A DNA stretch of 64,000 bases from Corallococcus macrosporus DSM 14697 (lineage in GTDB: Bacteria > Myxococcota > Myxococcia > Myxococcales > Myxococcaceae): positions 2,148,501 to 2,212,500 of the forward strand of contig NZ_CP022203.1 of NCBI RefSeq assembly GCF_002305895.1. The letters run 5' to 3'. Shown piece by piece: positions 7,263-16,431 of the stretch. Under the pieces are notes generated by a model that was given only the letters and a program-made list of their open reading frames with translations, was not told where the DNA came from and did not search any database. The stretch's first letter is position 1. Each line of letters starts with the position of its first letter. Both the position numbers and the translations under genes were made by a program.

Positions 7263-9722
7263 TCAGGCCTCCGAGCGAAGCACCGTCATCGGGTCCACGC
7301 GCGCGGCGCGCCGGGCCGGCAACCAGCTCGCGAGCAGCGCCACGGCGAGCAGGAGGAGCGCCACCACGACGAAGACGAGCGGGTCCGTGGTGCTCACCCC
7401 GTACACGAGCCCCGTGAGCACCTGGCTGAGCCCCACCGCCCCCAACACGCCGAACACGATTCCCAGCCCCGCGAGCCCCACCGCCTGCCGGAGCACCAGT
7501 CCGAGCACGTCCTCCGTCGTCGCGCCCAGCGCGAAGCGGATGCCGAATTCCCGCGTGCGCTGCGCCACCGCGTAGGACACGACGGCCGCGAGCCCCGCCA
7601 CCGAGAGCAGCAGCGCCACCGCGCCGAAGGCGCCCAGCAGCAGGAGACTGAATCGCCTGGAGGCGAGCGAGCCCGCGAGCAGCTCCTCCACCGTGGACAG
7701 GCGCGAGGGCAGCTCGGGGGCCAGCGCTCGCAGCACCGGCCGCGCCGCGGTGACCAGGGCCGCGGAGCCCATCGGGCCGTGCACCGCGACGTGGAAGCGA
7801 GAGGCGGCGCGCGGACGCTGCCGGGTGCAGCCATAGAACATGGGCCTGGGGGCCTCATCCAGCCCCTGCTCCCGCACGTCCCCCACCACGCCGACGATGG
7901 TGAAGGGACGCAGGTCGCCGTCCATGTTGCCGAACTGGATGAGCTTGCCCAGCGGGTCTTCGTGGGGCCAGCGGGCCTTCGCGAGCGACTCGCTGATGAC
8001 GGCCACGTGCGGCGCGTCAGCGGTGTCGCGCGCCTCGAACAGCCGGCCACGCACGAGCGGGATGCCGAGCGCGGCGAAGTAGCCCTCGCTCGCCGCCCGG
8101 TACTCGGCGGCGCCGGTGCGCTCGGGGTCGTGCGCCAGCCGCCCGAAGTCGTCGAGGTCCCGCACCTCGTCAGGGCGGTTGAGCACGAGGAAGGTGCCGT
8201 ACCCCGCCGGGCCGCCCTCCAGCGGGAAGCTGCTCACGGCGCCCACCGCGTGCACGCCGGGCAACGCCGCCAGCCGCGAGAGGAGTTGCTCCTGCAACCG
8301 CGCGTTGTGCTGTCCCTGCGCCGCCTCCTCGGCCGGCGGGAGCACGAGGCTGAGCACCGCGACATCCTCGGTGCGATACCCCGGGTCCAGCGAGAGCAGC
8401 CCCATCAGGCTCCGCCCGAGCAGCGCCGCGCCCACCAGGAGGACCACGGCGAGCGCGAGCTGGCCCACGACGAGGGCCCGGCGCGTGCGCTCGGCGCTCC
8501 CTCCGCCGCTGTGCGTGTTGCCGGCGCGCGCGAGCGCGGCTCCCGGGGATTGCCGCGCCGCGCGCAGCGCCGTCAGCAGCCCGAGTCCCAGCGCGAGCAG
8601 CACGGAGAGCCCGAGGGTGAAGAGAAGCGCCGTGGCGTTCACCCCCACCTCGCCCACGCGTGGCAGGTGGCCGGGCTCGGCCGCGAGCAGCGCGCTCACC
8701 CCCCAGGCGGCGAGCACGGCCCCCAGCGCGCCTCCCGCGAGTGACAGCAGGAGCGACTCCAGGATGAACCGCCGAATCAACGCGCCGGGGCTCGCCCCCA
8801 GGGCCACGTGGATGGCCAGCTCCCGGGCGCGGGTGGCCGCGCGGGCGAGCAGCAGGTTCGTGACGTTGGCGCCCGCCACCAGCAGCAGGAAGGCCGCGGC
8901 GCCCGACAGCAGGTAGAGCGTGGGCCGCACGTGGCCCACCAGGCGCTCCTGCACGGGCTCCACGGCGATGTCTTGCATGTTCGTGTCCCGGCCGTACCGG
9001 GCCTTGAGCTCGCGGGCGATGTGCGTGAGCTCCACCCGCGCGGCCTGGAGGTCCACGCCATCCGCCAGCCTCCCCACCACCCGCCAGTTGTGGGCGGTGC
9101 GGCTGGGCAGGGGGGCCTCCAGCTCTCGCGGAATCCACAGGTGCGTGCCCACCGGGTAGTCGAAGGATTCGGGCATCACGCCCACCACGGTGTAGGCGCG
9201 CCCCTCGAAGGTGAGGGTGTTCGCCAAGGGCAGGGGCTGCGCGCCCAGAGAGCGCTTCCAGAAGGCGTGGCTCACCACCACCACGGGTGCACCTCCCGGC
9301 TGCTGCTCCTCCTCGGCGAAGAGGCGGCCCTGGGCTGGCTGCACCGCGAAGGCGGGGAAGAAGTCGCGCGAGGCGAAGGCCAGCGTGGCGAAGGCCGGCT
9401 CGTTGGCGCCCGTGACGGCGACGCTCGCCGCTCCGGACACCTGGGCCAGCGCCGAGACGGTGCGTGAGCGCGTCCGCACATCCTCGAAGTTGGGGTCCGA
9501 GAACCGCATCAGGTGGCCGTCCGCGGCGCGCTGGGAGAGCTCCACGAGGCGCTCGGGGCGCGGATAGGGCAGGGGACGCAGCAGCACGCCCTCCACCACG
9601 CTGAAGAGCGCGGTGCTCGCCCCGATGCCCACCGCCAGCATCAGCACACACATCAACGTGAAGCCGGGGCTGCGGCCCAGCGAGCGCAGGCTCTGACGCA
9701 GCCCACCCAGAACGGTATCCAT
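7263..9722 (-). CDS. ABC transporter permease, ADOP/MacB-FtsX family (duplicated)
   Basis: An 819-residue membrane protein. The start at 9722 is preceded by GGGAGA with good spacing; the frame stays open upstream but is not needed. The N-terminus shows the MacB periplasmic-core signature (SPGFTLMCVLMLAVGIGASTA-like first helix, then RPLPYPRPERLVEL). Two FtsX permease modules follow, around residues 270-410 and 690-815, each with several hydrophobic helices (VSALLAAEPGHLPRVGEVGV between them; FGIRFALGAT in the second). This duplicated layout is typical of ADOP permeases in Acidobacteria and Myxococcota. No ATPase gene is adjacent, as is usual for orphan members. The substrate is unknown. Confidence 0.87.
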   Translation of the reverse strand: MDTVLGGLRQSLRSLGRSPGFTLMCVLMLAVGIGASTALFSVVEGVLLRPLPYPRPERLVELSQRAADGHLMRFSDPNFEDVRTRSRTVSALAQVSGAASVAVTGANEPAFATLAFASRDFFPAFAVQPAQGRLFAEEEQQPGGAPVVVVSHAFWKRSLGAQPLPLANTLTFEGRAYTVVGVMPESFDYPVGTHLWIPRELEAPLPSRTAHNWRVVGRLADGVDLQAARVELTHIARELKARYGRDTNMQDIAVEPVQERLVGHVRPTLYLLSGAAAFLLLVAGANVTNLLLARAATRARELAIHVALGASPGALIRRFILESLLLSLAGGALGAVLAAWGVSALLAAEPGHLPRVGEVGVNATALLFTLGLSVLLALGLGLLTALRAARQSPGAALARAGNTHSGGGSAERTRRALVVGQLALAVVLLVGAALLGRSLMGLLSLDPGYRTEDVAVLSLVLPPAEEAAQGQHNARLQEQLLSRLAALPGVHAVGAVSSFPLEGGPAGYGTFLVLNRPDEVRDLDDFGRLAHDPERTGAAEYRAASEGYFAALGIPLVRGRLFEARDTADAPHVAVISESLAKARWPHEDPLGKLIQFGNMDGDLRPFTIVGVVGDVREQGLDEAPRPMFYGCTRQRPRAASRFHVAVHGPMGSAALVTAARPVLRALAPELPSRLSTVEELLAGSLASRRFSLLLLGAFGAVALLLSVAGLAAVVSYAVAQRTREFGIRFALGATTEDVLGLVLRQAVGLAGLGIVFGVLGAVGLSQVLTGLVYGVSTTDPLVFVVVALLLLAVALLASWLPARRAARVDPMTVLRSEA

Positions 9723-9887
9723 CGCGACGTCTCCCGGAGCCGGTCCGCGGCCTCCGAGGGCGCCTACGCTCATCCCGGCGAACGATTGCGTGGCCCTGTC
9801 TTTTGCAACACGCTGGCGGCCGGCACCCGTGACTCGCGAAGCGCTGGTGGACCTGCTTCGCCGGAGCAGGAGTTCGCCGTCCTCCTC

Positions 9888-10643
9888 TCAGTCGGGGTTG
9901 CACTGGGGCATCTGCAGGAGCCTCGTGCCCTTTTCGCGCTCGTCCAGCGAGGCTGGGGCGGACGTTGGGTGCCCACAGGCGCGGTTGGCCGGGACGGCGA
10001 CCTCCAACCTCCGGGGCTTGGGCAGGTTGAGGTGCTCCATGATGTGGATGAACGCCTCCCGGCTCTGGTTCGCCACGCGGGGGTTGTGCCGTTTCTCCTC
10101 GGCGATGCTCGTCACGGTGCGGCCCTGGTAGTCATGGCCGGGGTAGACGAGGGTCGAGTCGGGCAGGGCGAAGAGGACGCGGGTGAGGCTGTCGTAGAGC
10201 TGGCCCGCGTTCCCGTTCTGGAAGTCGGTGCGGCCGTTGCCACGGATGAGCAGGGCATCCCCGGTGAAGACGCGGTCGCCGAGCAGGTAGCTGACACTGT
10301 CATCCGTGTGCCCCGGGGTGGCGAGCACCTGGAAGACGAGCTGCCCGACGCGCACCGTGTCGCCGTGACGGACGTGGAGGTTGGCGCAGCTTGCGCCGCC
10401 CACGCCGCCCACCACCGTGGCCTGGGTGCGCTCGCGCAGCACGCCCGACGCCGTGACGTGGTCGGCGTGGACGTGGGTGTCGAAGACGTGGGTGAGGGTG
10501 AGGTCCAGCTCGGCCACCAGCTTCAGGTCGCGGCCGGCCTGCTCCAGCACGGGGTCGATGAGGACGGCCTGGCGCGTGGCCTCATCGCCGATGAGGTAGG
10601 TGTACGTCGAGGACTCGGAATCGAAAAGCTGCCGGAAAATCAT
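9888..10643 (-). CDS. MBL-fold persulfide dioxygenase (ETHE1-like)
   Basis: A 251-residue metallo-beta-lactamase-fold protein with the iron-binding motif THVHADH, a GHTDDSVSYLL segment, TGDALLIRGNGRTDFQ and YPGHDYQGRTVTSIAEE. These match the ETHE1-like group, which oxidises glutathione persulfide to sulfite with O2. AGGAGG precedes the start at good spacing. It diverges from two YeeE/YedE sulfur-transport genes across a 95-bp shared promoter region, supporting a role in sulfide or thiosulfate handling. The last 25 residues or so look like a variable tail. Confidence 0.88.
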   Translation of the reverse strand: MIFRQLFDSESSTYTYLIGDEATRQAVLIDPVLEQAGRDLKLVAELDLTLTHVFDTHVHADHVTASGVLRERTQATVVGGVGGASCANLHVRHGDTVRVGQLVFQVLATPGHTDDSVSYLLGDRVFTGDALLIRGNGRTDFQNGNAGQLYDSLTRVLFALPDSTLVYPGHDYQGRTVTSIAEEKRHNPRVANQSREAFIHIMEHLNLPKPRRLEVAVPANRACGHPTSAPASLDEREKGTRLLQMPQCNPD

Positions 10644-10738
10644 GTCGAAGCCTCCTGCCCATGAGAGGCCAGCCGGGCGCGGAGGGATTCAGCGGGCGCA
10701 GGTGAATCCTTTTCCTGTAGACCCGGCTCTGACACGAC

Positions 10739-11167
10739 ATGACCTCCTCCATCCTGCTTCCTCTCCTGGGAGGGGCCCTCATCGGGCTGAGTGCCTCCCT
10801 GTTGCTCCTGGCCAACGGCCGGGTCGCCGGCATCAGCGGCGTGGTGGGCTCGCTGCTGGCCCCCGTGCGCGGTGACATCGCCTGGCGCGTACTCTTCTTC
10901 GCCGGGCTGCTGGCGGGAGGCCTGCTGCTTTCCTGGCTGCGGCCCAGCGCATTCCCGGTGCCCTCATCCCCGAGCGCTGGAGGCGTCTGGCTGCTGGTGG
11001 GGGCCGGGCTGCTGGTGGGGGTCGGCTCGCGGCTGGGCAACGGCTGTACCAGTGGACACGGCGTCTGCGGCATCAGCCGGGGCTCGGCCCGCTCCATCGC
11101 CGCGACGCTCACCTTCATGGCCACCGGCGTCCTCACCGTCTTCGTGGTCCGCCACGTCCTCGCGTGA
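10739..11167 (+). CDS. YeeE/YedE family sulfur transporter half
   Basis: A 142-residue protein with four hydrophobic helices and the family hallmark [17 protein letters not shown], whose Cys residues pass thiosulfate or related sulfur species in TsuA/YeeE. Its small size means it is one half of the canonical transporter; the second half is the next gene, 12 bp downstream. The ribosome binding site is weak. Membrane import of thiosulfate or another sulfane compound is inferred from the family and the ETHE1-like neighbour. Confidence 0.87.
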   Translation: MTSSILLPLLGGALIGLSASLLLLANGRVAGISGVVGSLLAPVRGDIAWRVLFFAGLLAGGLLLSWLRPSAFPVPSSPSAGGVWLLVGAGLLVGVGSRLGNGCTSGHGVCGISRGSARSIAATLTFMATGVLTVFVVRHVLA

Positions 11168-11179
11168 CGAGAGCACCTC

Positions 11180-11638
11180 ATGCGCTCCTCCCTCAGTGCG
11201 TTCCTCAGTGGTGTCCTCTTCGCCCTCGGACTGGGGCTCGCCGGCATGACGGACCCGGCCAATGTCCTGGGCTTCCTCGACCTCGCGGGTGACTGGGACT
11301 ACCGGCTCGCGTTCGTGATGGGCGGCGCCATCGCCGTCCACGCGGCGCTGCGGCCCCTCATCCACCGGCGCGCGCGGCCCCTCTTCGCCGCGAAGTTCGC
11401 AGCCCTCCCCAGGGGCAGGCCGGACGCGCCGCTGCTCATGGGCTCGGCCCTCTTCGGTGTGGGCTGGGGACTGGCTGGCTACTGCCCCGGTCCCGCGCTG
11501 ACCGCGCTGGCGAGCGGTGCCGGCCAGGTCCTCGTCTTCGTGGCCGCCATGCTCGTGGGCTTCTCCCTCGCGCGGGTGCTGCAGGCGCCATCCAGGAAGG
11601 CGTTCGGGGGAGCGGGAGTTCTTCCGGAGAGGAGGTGA
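11180..11638 (+). CDS. YeeE/YedE-type (DUF6691) sulfur transporter half
   Basis: A 152-residue membrane protein with an N-terminal helix ([13 protein letters not shown]) and the second family hallmark [18 protein letters not shown] containing the conserved Cys-Pro-Gly-Pro. Together with the preceding gene it makes the split YeeE/YedE transporter often found with persulfide dioxygenases. The ECF sigma factor gene starts 7 bp after its stop, so translation is probably coupled. Confidence 0.86.
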   Translation: MRSSLSAFLSGVLFALGLGLAGMTDPANVLGFLDLAGDWDYRLAFVMGGAIAVHAALRPLIHRRARPLFAAKFAALPRGRPDAPLLMGSALFGVGWGLAGYCPGPALTALASGAGQVLVFVAAMLVGFSLARVLQAPSRKAFGGAGVLPERR

Positions 11639-11645
11639 CGGGCGG

Positions 11646-12455
11646 ATGTCGAAGCGAACCGATGAGCAGTTGGTGAAGGCCGCGCGCTCGGGGGATGGCG
11701 AGGCCCTGGACGAAGTCCTCACGCGCCATGAGAAGCAGGTGTATCGCTTCGGCCTGCGCATGTGTGGCTCGGAGGAGGATGCCATGGAGGTGCTCCAGGA
11801 GACGCTGCTCACGGCGTTCCGGGGCATCCATGCGTTTCGCGGGGACGCGGCGCTGTCCACCTGGTTGTACCAGGTGGCGCGCACGCACTGCTTCCGCTTG
11901 AGGCGCCGGCGGGCTGGCGCGCCCGAGGACTTCCAGCCGCTCGACATGCCCGCGGCCACCCAGGTGGTGGCGCAAGAGGCCACGCCCGACATGGTCTCCC
12001 ACGCGCGGCAGATGGGGGAGGTGTTGCAGGCGGCCATCCTGGCGCTGCCGGAGGCTTATCGCGAGGTGCTCATCCTCCGGGACGTCGAGGGCCTCACGGC
12101 CGAGGAGGCGGCCCGCGTGGTGGGCGTCGAGGTGCGGGCGCTCAAGAGCCGGCTGCACCGGGCGCGGCTGCAGATGCGTGAGCACCTGGCCACCCTCATG
12201 GGGGAGGGGGCCCCCGGGCAGCATCCGGGCTGTCCGGCGCTGGCGCGGGAGCTGGCGGAGTTCGCCGAGGAGGCCGTGGACCAGGCGGCCTGTTCCCGCC
12301 TGGAGGACCACCTGTCACGCTGCCCCCGCTGCAGCGAGGCGTGTGACGCGCTCAAGCGCACCGTGTCCCTGTGCCGGCGCATCCCCGGAGACGAAGTTCC
12401 CGCGCCCGTGCGCGCGGCGGTGCGGCATGCGCTGGTGCAAGCGCTGCCCACCTGA
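11646..12455 (+). CDS. ECF sigma factor with C-terminal zinc-finger (ZAS-like) extension
   Basis: A 269-residue protein preceded by GGAGAGGAGG. Sigma region 2 is seen at about residues 25-85 (VLQETLLTAFRGIHAF, STWLYQVARTHCFRL) and region 4 at about 125-180 (LPEAYREVLILRDVEG, EEAARVVGVEVRALKSRLHR). The sigma part ends near residue 182; the rest resembles a zinc-binding anti-sigma domain, with HLSRCPRC fitting the H-x3-C-x2-C motif and two more nearby Cys. Such tails can gate sigma activity by metal or redox state. Being next to sulfur-transport genes suggests it senses thiol or persulfide stress, but this is inferred. Confidence 0.82.
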   Translation: MSKRTDEQLVKAARSGDGEALDEVLTRHEKQVYRFGLRMCGSEEDAMEVLQETLLTAFRGIHAFRGDAALSTWLYQVARTHCFRLRRRRAGAPEDFQPLDMPAATQVVAQEATPDMVSHARQMGEVLQAAILALPEAYREVLILRDVEGLTAEEAARVVGVEVRALKSRLHRARLQMREHLATLMGEGAPGQHPGCPALARELAEFAEEAVDQAACSRLEDHLSRCPRCSEACDALKRTVSLCRRIPGDEVPAPVRAAVRHALVQALPT

Positions 12456-12508
12456 AGCGCGCGGGGCGTGGGCGCGCCTGAAGTGCGGGATGGGAGGCGG
12501 CCCAGGCC

Positions 12509-13768
12509 TCAGGCCGTGAGCCGCTGCTGACCCGTCGCGTCGACCGGAAGGGTGACGGTGAAGCAGGTCCCCTCGTCGGCGGAGCTCGTCACGCTGGCCT
12601 TGCCGCCGTGCGCTTCGGCGATGCCTCGCACCAGGGGCAGGCCGAGCCCCCAGCCCTTCGCGGCGCTCTCCGCCGCGGACCTCGCGCGGTGAAAGGGCTC
12701 GAAGATGGTCTGCAGCTCGTCCGCGGCGATGGGGGCGCCCTGGTTGCGCACCTGGAGCACCATGTGCTGGCCGCGTTGCTCGAGCAGGACCTCAATCGGG
12801 GTGCCCGGCGCGCCGTACTTCGCCGCGTTGGAGGCCAGGTTCTCCACGATGCGGCGCAGCCCGAGCGGGTCCGCCTTCATCTTGAACGCGCCCTCCGCCT
12901 TCAAGCTGAAGCGCCCCGGGTAGACGGCTGACAGCTCGTCCAGGGCCTGGGTCGTGAGCGCGTGGAGGTCGCACTCCCCCAGGTCCAGCGCGACGTATTT
13001 CCCGGCCTTGATGCGGCTTGCGTCCAGCAGGTTCTGAATCATGCGCTCCGCGCGGTCCAGGCTCCCATTCACCCGGGCCACGGAGGTCTGGACACCTGGC
13101 AGCTCCCCATGGCGCCTGCCCAGCAACTGCACGCTCACCTTCGCCGCCGCCAGGGGCGTGCGGAGGTCGTGGGTGAGCGCCGCGACGAAGGTGTCCCGGA
13201 GGTTCTGCTCGACCTTCAACTTCCGAATCTGATCGCGAAGGTTGAGCTCCGTCATGATGGACGCCGTCAGCTCCCGCATCACGGTGTGGTCCCGCTCGGT
13301 CCACTCGCGCACCGAGGGCTGGATGCAGCAGAAGGTCCCCAGCACGTGCCCCTCCGGGTTGATCAACGGGAGCACGATGAGCGCGACGATGCCCCAGGGC
13401 CCGGTGGAGGGATGGAACTTCAGGAATGGGTCGGCGGGCGCGTTCGACGAGATGATGGGCTCGCCCTCGAGCGTGTACCGGCACAGCGAAGCGTCAATCG
13501 GGAGCTGCCGGGTCTCCCGGAAGGGCGAGGGCAGGCCGAAGTCCGCCTTGAAGAACTGCCGGTCCGCGTCCACCAGGGACATGATGGTCAGGGGAACGTC
13601 GAGGAGCTGCGCCGCCAGCCGCGCGAGGCGGTCAAAAGCCTCCTCCTGGGGCGTGTCCATCAGCCCGGTGTCCCGGATGGCCTGCAACCGGTTCGGGTCG
13701 GTGAGGCGGCGGTTGCACCGTTGCGTCCGCGCGAGCGAGACCTCGTCCAGTTCGCCAAGGAATTTCAT
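12509..13768 (-). CDS. GAF-domain sensor histidine kinase
   Basis: A 419-residue soluble kinase without transmembrane segments. Residues about 35-170 form a GAF-type sensor (VPLTIMSLVDADRQFFKADFG, SLCRYTLEGEPI, VLGTFCCIQ). The H-box is ALTHDLRTPLAAAK near residue 200, the N-box NLASNAAKYG, and the G-box GWGLGLPLVRGIAEAHGG. All catalytic boxes are present. It is an orphan with no response regulator next to it and converges with the ECF sigma gene. The ligand is unknown. Confidence 0.92.
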   Translation of the reverse strand: MKFLGELDEVSLARTQRCNRRLTDPNRLQAIRDTGLMDTPQEEAFDRLARLAAQLLDVPLTIMSLVDADRQFFKADFGLPSPFRETRQLPIDASLCRYTLEGEPIISSNAPADPFLKFHPSTGPWGIVALIVLPLINPEGHVLGTFCCIQPSVREWTERDHTVMRELTASIMTELNLRDQIRKLKVEQNLRDTFVAALTHDLRTPLAAAKVSVQLLGRRHGELPGVQTSVARVNGSLDRAERMIQNLLDASRIKAGKYVALDLGECDLHALTTQALDELSAVYPGRFSLKAEGAFKMKADPLGLRRIVENLASNAAKYGAPGTPIEVLLEQRGQHMVLQVRNQGAPIAADELQTIFEPFHRARSAAESAAKGWGLGLPLVRGIAEAHGGKASVTSSADEGTCFTVTLPVDATGQQRLTA

Positions 13769-13884
13769 GAGGCGATACTAGGCCGACACACAAGGGATGG
13801 AGGCCTGGGAGGGGCGCTCGAACGCCCATTCGTTGAGCAACGTACTGGGCGTGCGCAACAGCCCTCGGAGCCGGGCTGCCCGCG

Positions 13885-14388
13885 ATGCGGGTTGGCGTGC
13901 ACGGCTTCCGGTTCGACGCCCACCAGCAGATGACGGGTGTGGTGCTCGACACCTTCCACGTCCTCCTCTGTCTGGACGGGCGCGCGTCGATCCGCCGCAT
14001 CATGAACGACTCGGTCGAGGTGATGGACCTGGGCCCCGGCGACGTGCTGGTCAACCCGATGTCGCTGCGCTGGAGTTGGTCAGGGGCGGTGGAGGTGCTC
14101 AACATCGCGGTGCACCCCGGCTACCTGGAGGAGGCCGTCCGGGAGTCGATGGGAGGCCTGGTGCGCCTTCGGCCGCGAGCCATCCCGTATGCGCCCGGCC
14201 CCTCGCTCGTCCAGCTCGGGTGGGAGCTCCACCGCGAGGTCTCCACGCCCGGCCTGCTCGGGGCGCGCAAGCAGTGCGCGACGTCGGCGGCGCAGGCGTC
14301 TCATGGGGTACGCTCCACGGTGCCATGGATACGGGGCGGCTTGAGGAGCGCGTTGCATGAACCCAGGAGTGTCCATCGTCGCCGATGA
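13885..14388 (+). pseudogene. Truncated AraC-type regulator: cupin half only
   Basis: The frame encodes the N-terminal sensor of an AraC regulator (TFHVLLCLDGRASIRR, VMDLGPGDVLVNP, SWSGAVEVLNIAVHPGYLEEAV). Similarity ends around position 14275, after LLGARKQ, where the rest of the linker and the two helix-turn-helix motifs should follow. Instead the frame runs into unrelated residues and overlaps the next gene. This looks like a 3' deletion remnant. Without a DNA-binding domain it is unlikely to work as a regulator. Confidence 0.6.
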
Positions 14389-15397
14389 CACCCGGAGTTG
14401 GGGACTGGAGACCCCTGGCCCTGGACTCGTGCTGCGCGTGCCCTCCACGGGCCGCTGGACGCGCCGGCCCTTGGTCCATCTGGAGGCCGCTCCGGACTAC
14501 CGGATCCGGTTGCGTGGCGGGGGCCAGACGCTGCTCTGGACTCGCATCGATTCCTACTGGGACAGCGCGGTCTTCGTTCGGGGAACGGCGACCGCTCCGC
14601 TCGTCCTGCCGCCGCTGTCCGCACCACAGGTTCGGGCCGTGGAGGCCGCATCCGGCTCCGAGGCGTGGTGGGAGGCCTGGAGCTGGCGCATGGCGCGCGC
14701 GCTCGTGGATGCGCCTCTACCGGTGCTCCATGCCGGCCATTGGTGCCTGCGCCCCGTGAGTGCCATCGCGGCGGAGAAGGCGGAGCGGCACCCCATCTCC
14801 CCGATGGAGTGGAGCTTCGGTCAGCCTCCGCCGCCTCCGCACTCGCTGGCCTCCGTGACGCGATTCCTGTTCGGGTGGAGCGAGGACTGGTGGGAGTCGC
14901 TGCCGGAACAGCGGCCGGGCGCCGTGCTCGGGCTGCGCGCGCTCTCCGCCTCCGAGGATGGGCGCGTGAAGAGCTGGCGAAAGCGCGCGAGGGACGGGAC
15001 GTTGCCGCCCGTGCTGCTGCTCTTCGTTGATATCCTGGCGAAGTGGGTGGTGCTGGATGGCCATGACCGGCTGCACGCCGCGCTGCTCGAAGGCGTGACG
15101 CCCCCACTGCTGGGCTTGTGGCCATTCATCATCCGGCCGCGCCCCGAAAGAGCCACCCGCGAGGAGGGCGCCCTGTTCAGCGCGGAGGTCCAGTTTCGCG
15201 GCGGAGCGACGCCGGAGACCGTCGACCGCGTCAACCGCATGCTGCTGTTCAACTTCTCCCCTGACCCAAGGGGGGCCGTCTCACGCGCCTGGCCGCTCCC
15301 GGGCGGACGAGAAACCTGGCGTGAGGAGGTCTCCGCCCGGCGCCGCGGGGGACCGCCTCCGCTCCTGGACGAGACCGACTGGGACTGGCTCACGTAA
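14357..15397 (+). CDS. Hypothetical protein with a ParB-like fold segment
   Basis: A 346-residue cytoplasmic protein without signal peptide or transmembrane segment. It is rich in Trp and Arg (AWWEAWSWRMARALVDAPLP, WSEDWWESLPEQRP). The segment LPPVLLLFVDILAKWVVLDG followed by HDRLHAALLEG resembles the ParB/sulfiredoxin nuclease-like core, where a 'DGHHR' loop binds nucleotide; here it reads DGHDR. No operon partner is evident. Its start lies in the tail of the broken AraC frame. The function is not known. Confidence 0.65.
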   Translation: MNPGVSIVADDTRSWGLETPGPGLVLRVPSTGRWTRRPLVHLEAAPDYRIRLRGGGQTLLWTRIDSYWDSAVFVRGTATAPLVLPPLSAPQVRAVEAASGSEAWWEAWSWRMARALVDAPLPVLHAGHWCLRPVSAIAAEKAERHPISPMEWSFGQPPPPPHSLASVTRFLFGWSEDWWESLPEQRPGAVLGLRALSASEDGRVKSWRKRARDGTLPPVLLLFVDILAKWVVLDGHDRLHAALLEGVTPPLLGLWPFIIRPRPERATREEGALFSAEVQFRGGATPETVDRVNRMLLFNFSPDPRGAVSRAWPLPGGRETWREEVSARRRGGPPPLLDETDWDWLT

Positions 15398-15519
15398 CCA
15401 CCTTCGGCGGATGTCAGGGGCGAGGCGACGCAAGGCCATGTCGAAGTCGACCTCTCCCCTGGGTTCGTCGCGGACGCGATGGCAGCGGAGCGGCGTCTTC
15501 CAGGCGGGTGTGCGCCGCG

Positions 15520-15758
15520 CTACCGGCCGAACTTCACCTCCTTGGCGTAGATGCACCGCGCGGACACCCTGCGTGCGTGAATCTCCTTCACTTCAATGAC
15601 TTCCCGCCGGTGGGGATGCGCGGGTCGTGGCATCGGCTGTCCGGGCGGCGGCGGCGGGCGCGGTGCCTGCTGCTCTCATCGCCCGGAACGTCCATCACGT
15701 GAAAGTGACAGCCGGTGGATGCCAGCGCGAGCCCCAAAGAAAGTGCAACCAGACGCAT
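15520..15758 (-). pseudogene. Small lipoprotein gene split by a frameshift
   Basis: From ATG 15758 the frame gives a clear lipoprotein signal (MRLVALSLGLALASTGC) and then an Arg-rich stretch to a stop at 15588. In the adjacent frame from about 15680 the same DNA encodes a Pro-rich linker and a conserved-looking end (EVIEVKEIHARRVSARCIYA) to a stop at 15520. A one-base change near 15669-15680 would join these into one protein of about 79 residues. The start overlaps the preceding stop as TGATG, so the gene is translationally coupled. Whether the break is real or a sequencing error is unknown. Confidence 0.5.
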
Positions 15759-16318
15759 CAAGGAATCCCCGTGTCATCGACCAACACCGCGCTGGAGCTC
15801 GGCACGGTGGCCTGGCCAGCGGTGAGCCGGCTTCTCAGGAGTGTCACGCCGTTGCCGCGGATGGTGGCACTCGCGATGTCCGAGAACGCGGAGGAGAACT
15901 TGTTGGCGCTGCTGGTCAGCCGCCCCGTGACTTTCACGCCGCGTAGGCGATTGTCGCCGCCGAGCACCGCCACGTTGCCCTCAATGACGGACAGGGGGCC
16001 CTCCGTCGGAGCCCATGCACCAAGGATGAGCACGCCTTCCGCGCGCGGCTCGATACTGCCCTGGCGCTCCTGCGCCCATCGCTCGTAGAGACCTGCGCGC
16101 GGAAGCACCGCATCCGCCGACACTCGTGAGGCGCTGCTACGAGTCTCGAGGGCAATCACATGGACCGGCTGAGTCTGCGCTGAGCGTCCGCGCGGTGTAG
16201 GCCCCAGGTCCAATCCCCATGCGCTGGCATCCAGAGGAGGGGGGCCGCGCTGGCGTGGCCCGGTACCTGCTCCGGTTGCTGGCCGTCCGGGCGTTTCCCC
16301 AGCATGGCCCAGGGCCAC
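15758..16318 (-). CDS. Hypothetical protein with a repetitive beta-structure C-terminus
   Basis: A 186-codon frame. The last 120 residues look real: short alternating segments (GVLILGAW, SVIEGNVAVLGGDNRLRGVK, ATIRGNGVTLLRS, SSSAVLVDDTGIP) suggest a small parallel beta-helix or polymer-forming repeat. The first 50 residues are Pro/Gly/Arg-rich, so the true start is uncertain; it may be a 5'-truncated gene. It is coupled to the small lipoprotein gene by a TGATG overlap. No family is recognised. Confidence 0.4.
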   Translation of the reverse strand: MALGHAGETPGRPATGAGTGPRQRGPPPLDASAWGLDLGPTPRGRSAQTQPVHVIALETRSSASRVSADAVLPRAGLYERWAQERQGSIEPRAEGVLILGAWAPTEGPLSVIEGNVAVLGGDNRLRGVKVTGRLTSSANKFSSAFSDIASATIRGNGVTLLRSRLTAGQATVPSSSAVLVDDTGIP

Positions 16319-16431
16319 TTCGCCCAGAAAGTCGGCCTCTCCATTTCTTGCCTTTTGGAGGTTGCACCGGACCCACGACCCGGCGCTTCATGTTGACAGC
16401 GCCCATGCCGGGCTCTCCACGAGGAATGTTC

